DNA of 64,000 nucleotides, taken from positions 4,116,663 through 4,180,662 of the forward strand of contig JACAXG010000012.1 in NCBI GenBank assembly GCA_018881555.1, given 5' to 3'. Source of the DNA: Amblyornis subalaris (taxonomy: Eukaryota > Chordata > Aves > Passeriformes > Ptilonorhynchidae). The translations under genes were made by a program, and so were the position numbers. This document shows positions 9,841-22,313 of this stretch, one piece after another (the first letter of the stretch is position 1; each line of letters opens with the position of its first letter). The notes under the pieces were generated by a model that had not been told where the DNA came from, did no database searches, and worked only from the letters and a program-made list of their open reading frames with translations.

Positions 9841-12800
9841 TAAATTTGGCTGCCCATTTTAGACGGTTATTTTGGCAAAAGAGGGGAGGAGTGATTAACA
9901 ACATGCAGTATTTCATACATTCAAAATTCATCTGCCAGTGACTTTTGCTGTGAGCACTCTTTAGTGCTGAAAGTCACAGCACATAAGAGTTATTGACCAT
10001 GTGCAAATTTGCTGCAGAGCAGGATACATGGCGTCACTAAGACATTGTGTGGTAGAGACGAAACCAGGAAGATCCAGGGAGAGTTTTACTTTGGTTGACA
10101 TTAATTTAAATTCCTAATTTTTGATCAATGATTTCAGGTATAGCCCTGGTCTGGAGTCCTGGTCTTGGGAGAATTACAATAGGTGAAGTATTAGCTGTGG
10201 CTCACATGCTCCAAATATCTGTGCTGAAGGATGATCATCTAGATTTAAGATTTAGTAAGCATCTGAGCCAACTGGATATGAAATAAATAAATTTCCCCAA
10301 GGCTATTCCTTGAATAGTAGCAACAGCCCTGTTGCTAAGTTCACCAGCCCTCAGGACACACCAATTGCCATAGTAACAACCTTCATTCATAGCTCAATGC
10401 ACCACATTTTCCAAAGGTGAGTCGGTGTCACTCTCACTTTTTCAGATCCCCAGAGCATTTGGGAGATGGTTTGTAATTCATGCAGCAAATTATTAACTAG
10501 GCAGCAAGTGAAGGTCATGGACCTCACTACAGGGGTCTGGAATTCAGCTCAGTTAGCAGGAAGAAAGATACCAAAATAGTGCTATACCACTCATGTCTTG
10601 ATGCATGGTACCATTGAATTGAGAGCTCTGTTAGATTAAAAGGCATCCAGATGTCTACACCCTTAAAAGCCATTACAGTAGTCAAAAATCTGCATATTGC
10701 TACCATTAATCTGAGCACACTGTGTTGCGTGGGGTTAGTTATAGCTCTACATTGCTTGAGGTTTTCTCCTCTGCTCTGGGAACACACTGCTGCCAAAGTC
10801 CTAAGGGCTGTGACTCCAATCTGTCACAGCTGTGGGCAGGAGGATGGAGAAGAAATAGAACTTCTTTAAGGTGAGGTGTCAGTGCAGGACATGCCATGCT
10901 AAGTTTTCTTGTCTTTATAAACAAGGTCTTGGGAGGATATGCAGACCCTCAGTGTTGGCTGCTTTGCACTCAAAAGAGAACATTCTTATTCTTCTGCTCT
11001 AAAGTACAAGTAAGCTCTGGCCAAACAACAAAAGATTTACTACTTCTTCAATTTGTTTTTAACTATAGCTTGAAAAATTTAACTAAAGCCCACATACTAA
11101 CAGAATATCTTAAGAAAAAAATCCTTTTAATGCCTTGGATTTATTAAGTATATATGTTATATTAGTCAGAAACAGCATAATAGAGGAGCTATGATTGAGT
11201 AGCACATATTAGTCTTTTTTACCACTTAGGTAAAATGGTATTAGTTATTATACTAGCTAATATTAATTACTATAAAGTGAAACTCAATCTCTTGCATTTT
11301 AGTTTATAGTCACCATTCTTAGACAGGTATTGCCATCCTTATCTGGACCAGAAACTCGAATATATTTCACGTTTAAAGCAGCACAAGTGAAACAATAGTG
11401 TACTGAGCAGGGAACAAAACTTACCCCACTTACCCCCTGCTGTTGTAAATGCTTAGACGTAGATGGAACAGGGAAGGGTCTGAAACAACTACCCATCATA
11501 CCGATCTACACACTGAGATAAGGTTATGATATCTGGATGTTTCAAAGAAGTACAATCCATTTTTCCCCCCGGAAAATAAAGAAATAGAGTTTTGACATGG
11601 AAAGAAAGAACAGCTTCGTAGCTACATATTCCAAGCAAATATTTAGTGTAAAGATATGAAGAAACAGTGAACACAAAATTAAGTAGACAAGTGATGAGAA
11701 GACAATGTAAGAAAGCGAAAACAGGTAGAAACTCTCACAGCAAGTTGTTCTTAACTTCAGTGGATGGGAGATATGGAAGACACCTGTAAGGCTCTAAGCA
11801 CAGTTTGTAGTGACTCTGAAATAGACCCTGAAAAACAAAGAGCTGAAACCTTTTCTGCCCTGTAAATCATTCTTATAGTCAGAAGCATCAAAATGCTGCA
11901 TCAGCTTAGAGCTGTCATTTATTCCGTCAGCAACACAGTGAAGGTAACAATAGGATACAGAATAGCCCACATACACACTGCTGTATTTGGAGATTACTCC
12001 AAGCTGGAGAAACTTCCAAGCTGCTGGTCTACACCAAAATTCTCTTTTCGGATAGAACGAAGCATGCTGACCAATGGCCAGATTTTACCCTGAACACAAG
12101 CCTTCTTGGGAAGTGCATTCCTCTCCCCTGATTAAATTCCCCAAGAAATGCAAATGCTGAATGCATCCAAAGCATACTTTGCATCCCTGTAAGTTGTCCT
12201 TTGGTGCTTTCTAAATTAGGCAGCAAATACAAATCCTAATTTGCACATAAAGGATCTGCGTCAAAAATCGTATTTCTTCCATGTAGTTGGTTTTCTTTAA
12301 ATCCTGACCTTAATGTATATCATTCTTGCCGAACTGCTTCAAAGAGGCTTTGAACAAGGATTTTTTTAAAATGTTAAATAATGAAAAAAATGCCATTTTA
12401 TTTTACTGCTTACTTCAAGATTCAGAGAGATGAAGAACAGTGACAGCATAGCTGTTCACCCATAACCCTGGGACAGCAGGTAAACTGACAGTGTGTAATT
12501 ACTACGAGGTGATATTAAGCTAAAACATATAGCCAAAATAGTGCTATTGCATATGCATCCCTTGGTCTTCAAGGCAGTGTTTAAAATAAAAAACCTTCAC
12601 TGAGACAGAAAAACTGCTATAGTTATATCATAGCACACTGAGTCGCGAACCTTTTAATGAAAGACATAATTCTTCTGCTGTCTGCATCATACTATATTCT
12701 CATGCAAAACACTTTAATGCATAGTGTAAATTATCTAAGACTTTCTTAGTATGTATTACATTTCTTAATCATAGATATTGGGTGTAAAAAAAAGAGAATT

Positions 12801-14850
12801 ATGTGACATGCTGCAAAACAAATTGCTTGGTGTTAGCATACACTAGCTGGGTCTATATCTGAAAAATGCATGCATAGAAGGGTTGGATTTTTTTTTTTAA
12901 TGTGCAGAACTTGCTTCTAAGTGCATATGTTATCAATGAAGCAAAAATGACTAATCTGAAATGATGGTGGTCTGATTTTCAGCCAATATCATCAGTTTAA
13001 AAGCAAGGGATCTAGATTACAGTCTGGATGATCTATTCTTTCTGAATTTTGGAAAGAGCTTCATGTCTGGAAAAGTATAAATATAAATAAACCAAATATT
13101 TCACTCACTTTCTTCATTCAATTACATTCAGTTTAGCTATAATGAAGTTTTAAATGCAGATCTCATTTTCAGCAATAAAATTCTTTTGTTTCCAAGTTAG
13201 CAGACAGGTTTCTTTTGCTGATGTCTCACCAGCAGAACACTGCTGCAGTGTAAATGGTGGGCAATATCATCAGCTCCTTGTAAGCTTTGAGTTTCTCATA
13301 GATGTCCCTTTTGAGAACAGGATCTGATGAGACATGCTATCCAATTTTCTGTCAAGTTTGATTGAAGGTAAACCTTATTTACATTATCCTAATGCTGAAT
13401 ATTTCTGAGTACTAAGCAGAGGTTATAACTTAGTATATTCTATAGTATTTATTTAATAAAATTTCATTCAAACAGATGAGAGAGCTACTTTGAATGCAAC
13501 CTGAAAATCCATGTGTCAAACACCGTCAAATAAACCAGAATTTGGGAAGGTTAAACTCTTGTGACTCTTGCAAAAATATAAATCTATATTGCAGTTGTGA
13601 GTACAGAGGAATAGGACACCTTTTAATATGGACTTCTGGGAATAAGACATAGATATATACACTAAGAAATCCATGATCTGGCAGTTCAAAATGGATTGAT
13701 TGCAATAATCACTTAATCTTTAGAGATATATTGTTCTATGTATAAGCTCTCAGCTCTCTAAGGACCAAGTTTAATGATGGTTTTATATGTGTCCTTTGTT
13801 GCTAATATACAAATAGTGGTGCAAATTCTAAGAGATGTTGACTACCTGGAGGCAGTGTTCTTCAAATCTTAATGGCTCTTGAATTATGTTCATAATCCAG
13901 GGCAGGGTTGGAGAGGATGCACACACATGATAATGACAATGATACCAAACTATGCCTCCCACTGTGTTCTATGTCCAATTTCCTTAAGTATACTGAACTA
14001 CAATAATAGTGTGAACTATATTACTAAATGCAAAGTATTACTGATGATAAGCAAGCACAGAACTATATGCAATGAACTGTTAATCAAAACATACATGCTA
14101 AAATGCACATTTATATTGCAAACAAAAAAACCCTCCCAATTGTAATTAACATAGACTTTAAAAGTAACTTATGCCCTTAGTGAAACACAAATAGAAGTAA
14201 CGTTATAAAATAGAAAACATCAAAAGACAGTAACACATTTTTAACAGAACACAAAAGGATCTAAAAAAAATTGCTTGTATATCTTCTGGGGTTTTATTCA
14301 TACTGTGGATGAAACACTGGCTGATATTTGTGGCGGTTATTCATGACATGTCTGGTTGTGTTATGACCTTCCCTTTTTTATTGGTTTATTTGATGTTTGT
14401 GGTATTTTATATAATTGATTTATGCCTCATAATATGTTTGGGAGCTTTCTAGTAATATACAACAGTGATTGTATGTCTGTAGTGATGTTACATATTGCTG
14501 TTTGTGAGTTTTCTTGGCCAGGTCACCATTGTAAATAAAACTTGTTCTCAATAGATTTTTATGTGGTTAAAGATTTTGACTACTTGAGTGACTGATTGAT
14601 GGACCGTAAAGCACTTGCTAGCAGGACAACACGGTATCATAAAAAACCGTGTCATTTGTATTTGTGATTCAAAACCCCTTTTAGTTGTCCTGATGTGTGT
14701 AGGTGCCCACAGCATTTCATAGCATTCTTTCTTGGGCTTACAGGGATGTTGCAGAATTTGGCTTATTCTTAGATAGTTATCCTCTACACCCATCCTCTGA
14801 TACTCTAATGAGTCCTTTAGTGAAAACTCTACCAGAAAGTACATGGTAAT
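9841..14850. other. Unique AT-rich non-coding DNA
   Basis: About 5 kb with no gene. It holds the X-box-like site at 10364-10377, a TAAT-rich patch at 11235-11280, a palindromic POU-like 'ttgcatatgcat' at 12547-12558, and a T/G-rich run (14280-14540) ending in 'aataaa' at 14534-14539. Nothing else was recognised. Confidence 0.5.
10364..10377 (+). promoter_or_regulatory. X-box-like RFX binding site
   Basis: The string 'attgccatagtaac' matches the RFX-family X-box pattern (GTNRCC, 0-3 bases, RGYAAC) at every position except the first base. A related half-site, 'gttgctaag', lies about 30 bp upstream (10331-10339). RFX factors bind such sites in promoters and enhancers of ciliary and immune genes. 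No promoter is visible nearby, so occupancy is unknown. Confidence 0.3.
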
Positions 14851-14940
14851 TGTCTTTCCTCCCCGCCTCAGTTTCTCTTTGCCTCTCTTTCTTTCTTTGA
14901 TTCCCTCTTTCTTTTCCTTCCTTCTTTCCTTATCTTTCTT
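14851..14940 (+). repeat. Polypyrimidine (CT-rich) tract
   Basis: About 90 bases are almost entirely C and T, with only a handful of purines, including 'ctctctttctttctttg' and 'cttttccttccttctttcc'. The strand asymmetry could support triplex (H-DNA) formation. It may be a degenerate tetranucleotide microsatellite (CTTT/CCTT). Confidence 0.8.
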
Positions 14941-17414
14941 GTCACGTTTCTATGACAGAAATAACAAATGAGAATGAATATGCCAACTACTACAGCGATG
15001 ACTTTTCAAACAGATTTTCAAATTCCCTCTATAATATACAGCTTACACAAACTACTCAATAACTGCTTTTTTATGTGGGCCACGCCTTGAGTTTCTGCAA
15101 CAAAACCTATAGAAATTCCAATTAATAGCATATAAAACCCATTTTGCACTGTCCAGGCTAGGAAAAGACTGCCAGTTTTTAGTTCATTACTATCCATGAA
15201 CTCGTGCTAATGAACACCTGCAACTTCTATCCAGATGTAGAATAGTTCTGATAAGATGACAAATAACATAGATCTCTCCCAGTTACACAGCAACCCGTTA
15301 GCAGGACCTCTGTTGTAAACTCTCATTAACATTTCCTGAGTCTGATTAACAGATATTGGAGGATCTTGGTCCAGGCATGCTTTGATTCTATCTACAGTCA
15401 AGACCCTGGCTTGATACCTCACCAAAAGTAATGCTCCCTATTGCACATTCACTGCCACTCTGCCTGAATGGGAGCTCAGCACAGGGTGCAGGTAGAAATT
15501 AGTATAACGAGCTTTGGCTTTTCAAGGGAAAGGAGGAAAGGGAAGTGAGGGATCTCATCTGACTAGCCATTACCTTCTTTGTCTTAAGAAACCTGATAAA
15601 ATGAAAGCACAAAATCTTAAAAGTAATGCCATTTAACAGTAACCACTTTTCTCCATTTCCAGACACCTTGGGTCATGCTAAACACCGTGGATAAAATGAT
15701 GAAACTTTCTGTCAACAAAGACACTGTTGTACAACTCACTAATCTCTCCTGGTTCCATTCCCCACCTGTTTTTGTTCTGTCACCTCATTCAGCTCACAAA
15801 ATGAATAAAAAAGATACACTTTTTCTTCTCAAGCTAATTTTCTGCTAGTTCAGCATCTTGAATGGGGTCACAGAGTGGTCAGAAACCAGCAGAGGCAGCA
15901 CCAGAAGGGGACTATCGCTGTCTCTATGGTTCTCTGTGGCAACAATGATCTAGAAAATCTCAGGCATGACTTTTGGTGCACTGACTAATCACAAAGCATC
16001 CTTGTGTAAAACATGGGAGGACAAAAGAAACTCAGATTTTTGAAACCTGATTTCAGGATATACACACCAGACACTGATGGTGGTATCAAAGAATATACAC
16101 AGAGAGATAAGCAGAACGTCTTATCCAGTTTCTGTCTTGTAGCTTCAGAGACAGCATTTTTAAACTTTTTGTATTGAAACCATTTGATGGGCTTTGGAGA
16201 ACCAGTATTGCTTCTGATTTTTCTGCCAGAAACATGAAGTAGCTTGAGCTTAGGATTTCATGGATCCTGACATATTTGATTAGATTTTACTTTGGTTCTG
16301 AAACAGTAAAGCAACAAAAGTGTGAAGACCAGTGGGTTAGTTGGTTTCTTGGCATATGTTTAAGGCATAGAGTAATGATAAGGTATAGAATAACTGAATT
16401 CGTAACCTTTCTTATTGTTTGTGTGAATTTAGAAGATTATAACCAGTTGGGATTGTAGCAGAAGAAACCCCCCCCCAAGGAAATAATCTTTAGAAACTTT
16501 GCTTTACACATGATCTATCTAAAAGTTAACAGGGGAAATGAAATACCTGCAGAAACTTTATCATGACTGTAAGGTAACATTGCTTTTTTTTTCTTCCCTC
16601 AAACTCTGATATGAAGCTTTAAGCAAAAATAAATCAATTCATTTCCCATTCAGCTTTGGAAAACTTCTAACTACTCATGCGGGTGCTGACCATTGCCATT
16701 GTGGCACACACAAGCTTCCCCCCTCCTTCACACAAAATGCAAGATTCTAGCCAGAGCTTTGCATTTTTTTTCTCAAAAATGTGGTGTGCAAAATGATGAC
16801 AGATCTCTCTTCACACCCGTTTTCATGCTTACCTCTGAAGGTGTGCTCTCTTTGCCTACAGTATAGAATTATGACAAGAGACGGTCCCTGCAAAAGCAGG
16901 AGCTGGGCTAAGTACACTTTGCTTTTGTTTATGTCTACTTTCCCCTTCATGAATAATATTATGTTTGCCTTTGCCTCTAAGAAACTGTTCCTGAAAGCAG
17001 CATTCCAGCACCTATCAGATGTTATGGTAGTAGGAAGGTGAGCTGGCAAGAAGGATTGAACAAAACAAGTATGCCTTAACATTTGACAACCTGAGTTAGC
17101 AAAATGGGCATCTCTAAGAACAACACCCTGCAAGCAGTATTTCTCCATATACAGTCCTGAAGGTAGTCACAGCACTGGACAATTCTAAGAAGTAAATATG
17201 CTGGCAGAAGCTGCAGAAGAACCACCATCTGAAAAGACTCATGTAAGGTATAGCTCTGGCATGCTTGTAAGCAGAAAGCAAAATGAAAGACTCAAAATGC
17301 CCCATCTTTGATCTGAAGAATATATATTTTAAAAGTAAACAAGTGAACATAAAAACCGGGCCAGATTGGATCAATCATCCTACAAGCTCAGAATTCTGCT
17401 TTTGCCAGTGGCCT
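14941..17414. other. Unique non-coding DNA
   Basis: No gene or interspersed repeat was recognised. A short C9 run lies near 16471. The longest frame (16747-17148, minus, 133 codons) has no recognisable domain. Confidence 0.55.
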
Positions 17415-17660
17415 GGGTTAGGTGCTTCAAAGGAAACAGCTGGCTAATTATGCAACGTCCTACATGGCAAAAAGGGATGAAGTGACTGTTTCTTGTCCCT
17501 GTGATCAGCTAACACCCTGGAGTACAAATTTGATGGCCCCTCCTAGTAGGTAAAATTTCCAATTATGTTATTGGTCATAAAATTAAGAAGCCCTTTAAAA
17601 ATCCCATTACAATATTTAACTCTTTGACCTCTGTAGGTTAACAACTATTCACACTGTGAA
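17415..17660. promoter_or_regulatory. Candidate enhancer with TCF, E-box and homeodomain sites
   Basis: Within 25 bp there are a TCF/LEF-like 'ttcaaagg' (17426-17433), an E-box 'cagctg' (17437-17442) and a homeodomain core 'taatta' (17445-17450). Further on, 'attatgttattggtcataaa' (near 17562-17581) combines an inverted CCAAT box with a Hox-type core. The sequence is unique and of mixed complexity. This composition is typical of conserved vertebrate enhancers, but individual motifs are common by chance in AT-rich DNA. Confidence 0.27.
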
Positions 17661-20600
17661 AAAAAAAATTTTATGCTTATTTTTTAACGAATACAGTAAG
17701 TTTCTTAAAACCATTAAGGCTAATGATGGAAATACATTCTATGTGATGCCTACAAATTATGCTCCTAAGTTCCTGGTGTCTTGAAGTCTTGGAAAATATC
17801 TGGCATTATTCAAAAAAGTTACATAAGCTACTTAGTTATCTAAGTACTACAGCAAAGCTGAAGTGAATTTTTTGGGGCAAACCATGAGTAGATAGGTTTT
17901 GACCTAATTCATGTTAGCTTACCTTTAAAGTGTGCTTACTCCCACGTATGACAAATTTATTTTTCTTTCTGCCCTTCCTTTGTTTTTAGTGCTTGTGTTT
18001 TACACATTGAAAGCAGGCTCTCTCTCCCAGCTCTGCTAAGCTGCTGTGCCTACCCTGCAGTACCTGGGTATGCTTATTACCAAGTCAATCTACAATAACA
18101 ATTATGCAAACACCAGCAGTGATTTTGGAATACAAACAAATGTCCCTTGAATACTGCACTGAGACAGTCCAACCACCACTGACACCAGGGTTTTTTTATT
18201 CTAAAGCCTTAACCATTTGAATCACAATGCTTTGCTGAAAATTCTTTAATAAGCTTCTTTTACCAAAATAGAAAACATGAGGGGAGAAGGAATAACACAC
18301 CTTTAATTAGAAAAATTCAAATCAGCTCTTAATTTAATTCACCATACTAGCAGCCATGATTAGATCTGCATCATGATATATCTCCAATACTATCAATTTT
18401 CATAAATGCAAACTTTCCTGAATATGGTTCTGATGTATCCTGACATTTTAAAATATGTCCTATTGTCCTTTTCTGTGCAGCAGACCAAGCACAGAGTGTT
18501 CAGTCCTATATCACTGTCACAGTGGTATTAGACCAGATGGCTGCTTCCTTGCAGAATCAAGAATTAGAGATAATTTATGCTCTTCACTGTTATTAGAATG
18601 TAAAAATATAAAGAGTTTGCAGCATGCATACATGAAAAGCTGCTCAGATCCATCAGTGACATCCTGGTGAAAAGCATTTACCCCATTACTGCACTCTTAA
18701 AGGTAAAGTCTTTTAGCTGTGGACTTTTGCAAAGCCTATCGACTGCTCTGCATAGGATACAACACAAGGGACTATCTGACCTAGGTTACAGTACTGCTTT
18801 GGTGGGGAAAGAATATTCTGAGTTGGAAAAAATGTCCAAGAGCTGCCTTCTTTCTTCTTTCTTGTAAAACAATTCCACCACATGATCATTCCCATTAATA
18901 TGTGACAGTTATTTTTATGCCATGAAGAATAAAGTTAAAAATGGAAGCTTTCTTCATTCAGTCTGTTAATCAGTACAGGAGAATACTTCTCAGTAAGACC
19001 TCATACCAAAGGGCATGAGAGTTACAAAAATGTGCTCCTGTGCCAGCAAGGGGAGTGAGTTTGCAACCTATGTCTCTGCTCTACCTGTATGTATACATGC
19101 ACCCCAGTGTGTGTCAAAATCCTGAAGAGAAAGGATGTCAGCCTACCCATTTTTTGAGTCTGAGCTCATTATAGGTAAGAATCTTGTTGTCTGTATTTCA
19201 AACAGCTGAATCATTTGATAAAGATATATTATTAATGCAGCTGACTCATTTGGAGGGACTTCTCAACCTATTCAGGAATTAAAATGTCTCACATTCCTGA
19301 AAAAAGGGAGAGAAATGAAGGGGGAGAGAATCTAGTCAGCTCACCCATGTTGCTGCAATAAATTGTATAAAAACAGAAGTAAAAAGGATGTAAGGACAAC
19401 CAAATGTCAAACATTGTTGGCAAGTAGCAATAGTTTGCTGCTTTATCTTTCCACCTCAGGAAGTTTAGCACAGTACTGCCTATGAATGATGTCATAGTTG
19501 TAGCCAGATTAAGAACAAACACTTTCATCAGTATTTAGGAATATTACAGGAGGAGAAATTTTACTGGCATTCACTGAAATTACACACTTGCTGTATGTGA
19601 TTTTGGAAAAAGTGTACCATTGAGAGAATTATTTGGTTCACTTTAAATTAGTCTTTAAAGCATACTAAGAAACTTTACTAAGGACAGATTTGCTTTCAGC
19701 TCCCTGTAAGTGTATAATTTGTATTTATAGCATACAACAGAAGTATCGTGACTTTGAATGACTGACTAGCACCTTACGAAAGTCATTACTTTTGTATCAA
19801 GAACAATATTTGTAAACATAATGTGTTCTTAAACTGATCAGGACAGCAGGAAGCAGCTAAGTGGATCACTTGTCTTTATTTTGCAATTTAACCTATGTTG
19901 TGACAGGGAACAGAAAAACTAGATAATTTATAATTTTCTGTCAGTTTTGCATACTTTGGGGTAAGATTGTAACTACTTGGTATAACTGAAGAGTAAGGAG
20001 ATTTGGCCGCCAAATAAAACAGAAGAAAGGTTACTTTAGGGTACAATGAATTACTAGCTGACTGTTAGAACCAGATCACAAAGATTTCTTGCATTTTTGT
20101 TTCCTGACCAGTGTTGTAGATGATGGAACTTTACTTCTGTAAAAATCCTCGTACTAGTTTTATTAAAATAAAGTCTATCAGAATAGAAGATAGTTGTTAT
20201 GCAGGAGCAGTAACTCACATAATATGAGATGGCATTTCCTTCCAGCTCTTGCTGCTCCGCTGGTTCTAATAGCAACCTGGAGCTCAATTTCCTCCTCAAG
20301 AACATTGCATTTCATGTGGAATGTCAATTATTAAAATGCAGTGTCCCGTGTCTTACTTTTCACTAGATGAATTCATTTGCAAATTTGCTAATTTATGTAA
20401 ATGATCCTTAACCTGTAACTGCCTGGCATGTATTTCTGAGTGCTTCTTTTCAATTCAGAAATACGTACAAAGAATATGGTACCAACAACATGTTAATTAC
20501 TTTGTGTCACTGTCCCAAACCCCAAAGATTTAATTTCAGAGTAACCCAGAAAGAGTATCTGATGCTTCTTTCCATTTTGTTATCTTCAATATCATTAGAC

Positions 20601-21248
20601 CACTCAAAATAGGTAAATGATCTTTAAAAGAGCATCTCTAGTCATTGTCATTGGATATAGTTTTAGCACAGTATTTTTGTGAGACGATATGAGCCGAAAC
20701 TCCTTGAATTTTTACTTTGATTTTCAGCTTTCAATTTTTCTCAGGAGGTCATTGTTACTTACAATGAGCCCAATCACAACCTCTAAGATCATTCCCAAAT
20801 TTCAAATTTTTTGCAGCTAAGTCTCCCCTCTTCATTTCAGAAGTTCAAAGACAGACAGGGAATTTCCTTCAGGTAGTCAGTGGTCCAGCTGCAACTCTAA
20901 TCTGCGCATGGATGCCATTCTAGATTTGGCACTTCATTTCTGGTTCCACCATGAGCACAATCTCCTTGCACCCACAAACGTTTGTTTCAGTCTCCAAAGG
21001 ATCTCAAGAAACTCACAACTCCTCCTGTCTGTCTGCAACTCTTATGAATGAAGACATATTCAGAAAAACCCAGACAAAGACACAAATTTTTGCCTGACTT
21101 ATCTCCGCTGCCCACCCAAACTTCTCCAATGGTCTCAGAAACCACCACTAAATAACAGTTTAGAACCTGTCAATGAATCTGGTCCCAGCTGGGGATTTTA
21201 ACAAAACCTAAAATGAGGCAATTTTCCTCCATGTTGTTACTCTTCCAT
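17661..21248. other. Unique AT-rich non-coding DNA
   Basis: No gene, RNA or repeat was recognised across about 3.6 kb. Open frames are all under about 85 codons. Confidence 0.6.
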
Positions 21249-21350
21249 AACTTCCCACAGTCCAAATAAAAGGATCCAGATTCACTGTGGCGTAATTGCA
21301 GTCACAAGTCCATTGATTTCAGTGACCTGTGAATGGCAGATAGGACTATG
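21249..21350 (+). repeat. Possible decayed amniote SINE segment
   Basis: The phrases 'ccagattcactgtggcgtaa' and 'agtccattgatttcagtgac' resemble a sequence widespread in amniote genomes, where 'gatttacaccggtgtaa' is followed by 'cccattgacttcaatgg'. The recollection of that family is from memory and its class is not certain. Confidence 0.3.
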
Positions 21351-22275
21351 GCCCAAGGCCTCCTTTTGACAAACCAGCTACGGCTTGCTTTCTCTTGACT
21401 ATTATCTGATTTACATGTCCTTGTTTTAGATGCCAGCCACATGGGGTAGGTAGGTGAACAAAGCTCCGTTTCAGAGCCAGCTACAGAGATCATTCCCAGC
21501 CAGCGTGGACGTCCCATGACCAGGACTCGGCTCTGAGCCTGAGCTGCAAGGCACAAGTTCTTCATGTTGCTCCTGCCTGACTGGCATTCCTTACTGGGGC
21601 CCTTGCAGGAGACTGTGGCTCTCTTTAACTGAGTTTTGTTTCCCCGGGGTGTAAGGGAGGGAGAGAGGGATGAGGTGCCTCCAGCTGACAGGCCAACACA
21701 CTGTCAGGCCAACCCCAGCTTGATCTTCTGGAGCTGGAGCAGTCTTGTGTCTCAGTGTTTAGATTGGCTTTAGAAAGTGCAAAGCCAAGAAATGTTTGGC
21801 TGCTTTATGCCTGCTTCAGCATTCAGATTGCTAAGAGGAAATCTCAAACGGCCACTTGCTGTGTGTTCTGCAGACATTTTAGCACAAAATCGGCATCTCC
21901 AGCATCACCCTCTCACAGTACCCTGAGGTCTTGGGTATTTGATTTAATTTCTGCTCAGATAGCAGCAGGGAAGATTAACTAACACAGTTTTAATTTTGGA
22001 ATTAAAAAGTCTTTCACTGTATTTTGTTGTGCTTGTTACCTGTAAAAATTTCTATATCTGAAATTCAAAGTAGCCTTTAAGCTACTGCTTAGTTTTCTCC
22101 ACAAAGAATATATTTTACAGGATAATGTCTCTTTAAATCTACCCCAAAGATATTCCTCCTGGCCCAGAAGATGCCAAAATGACTTGATGATTTATTTATG
22201 TGGAGCTTGGCAGACCATAGTCCAGATTGTGGCTGAGGCTGAATTTTATGAGCATCCCCCCTAGTGAGTATATTT

Positions 22276-22313
22276 AAAAATTAAAAAAAAAAAAAAAAGA
22301 AAAAGAAAAAGAG
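22276..22313 (+). repeat. A-rich simple repeat
   Basis: An uninterrupted run of 16 A (22283-22298) is followed by imperfect AAAAAG units to 22311. It may be a simple-sequence expansion. No SINE body was recognised upstream. Confidence 0.85.
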
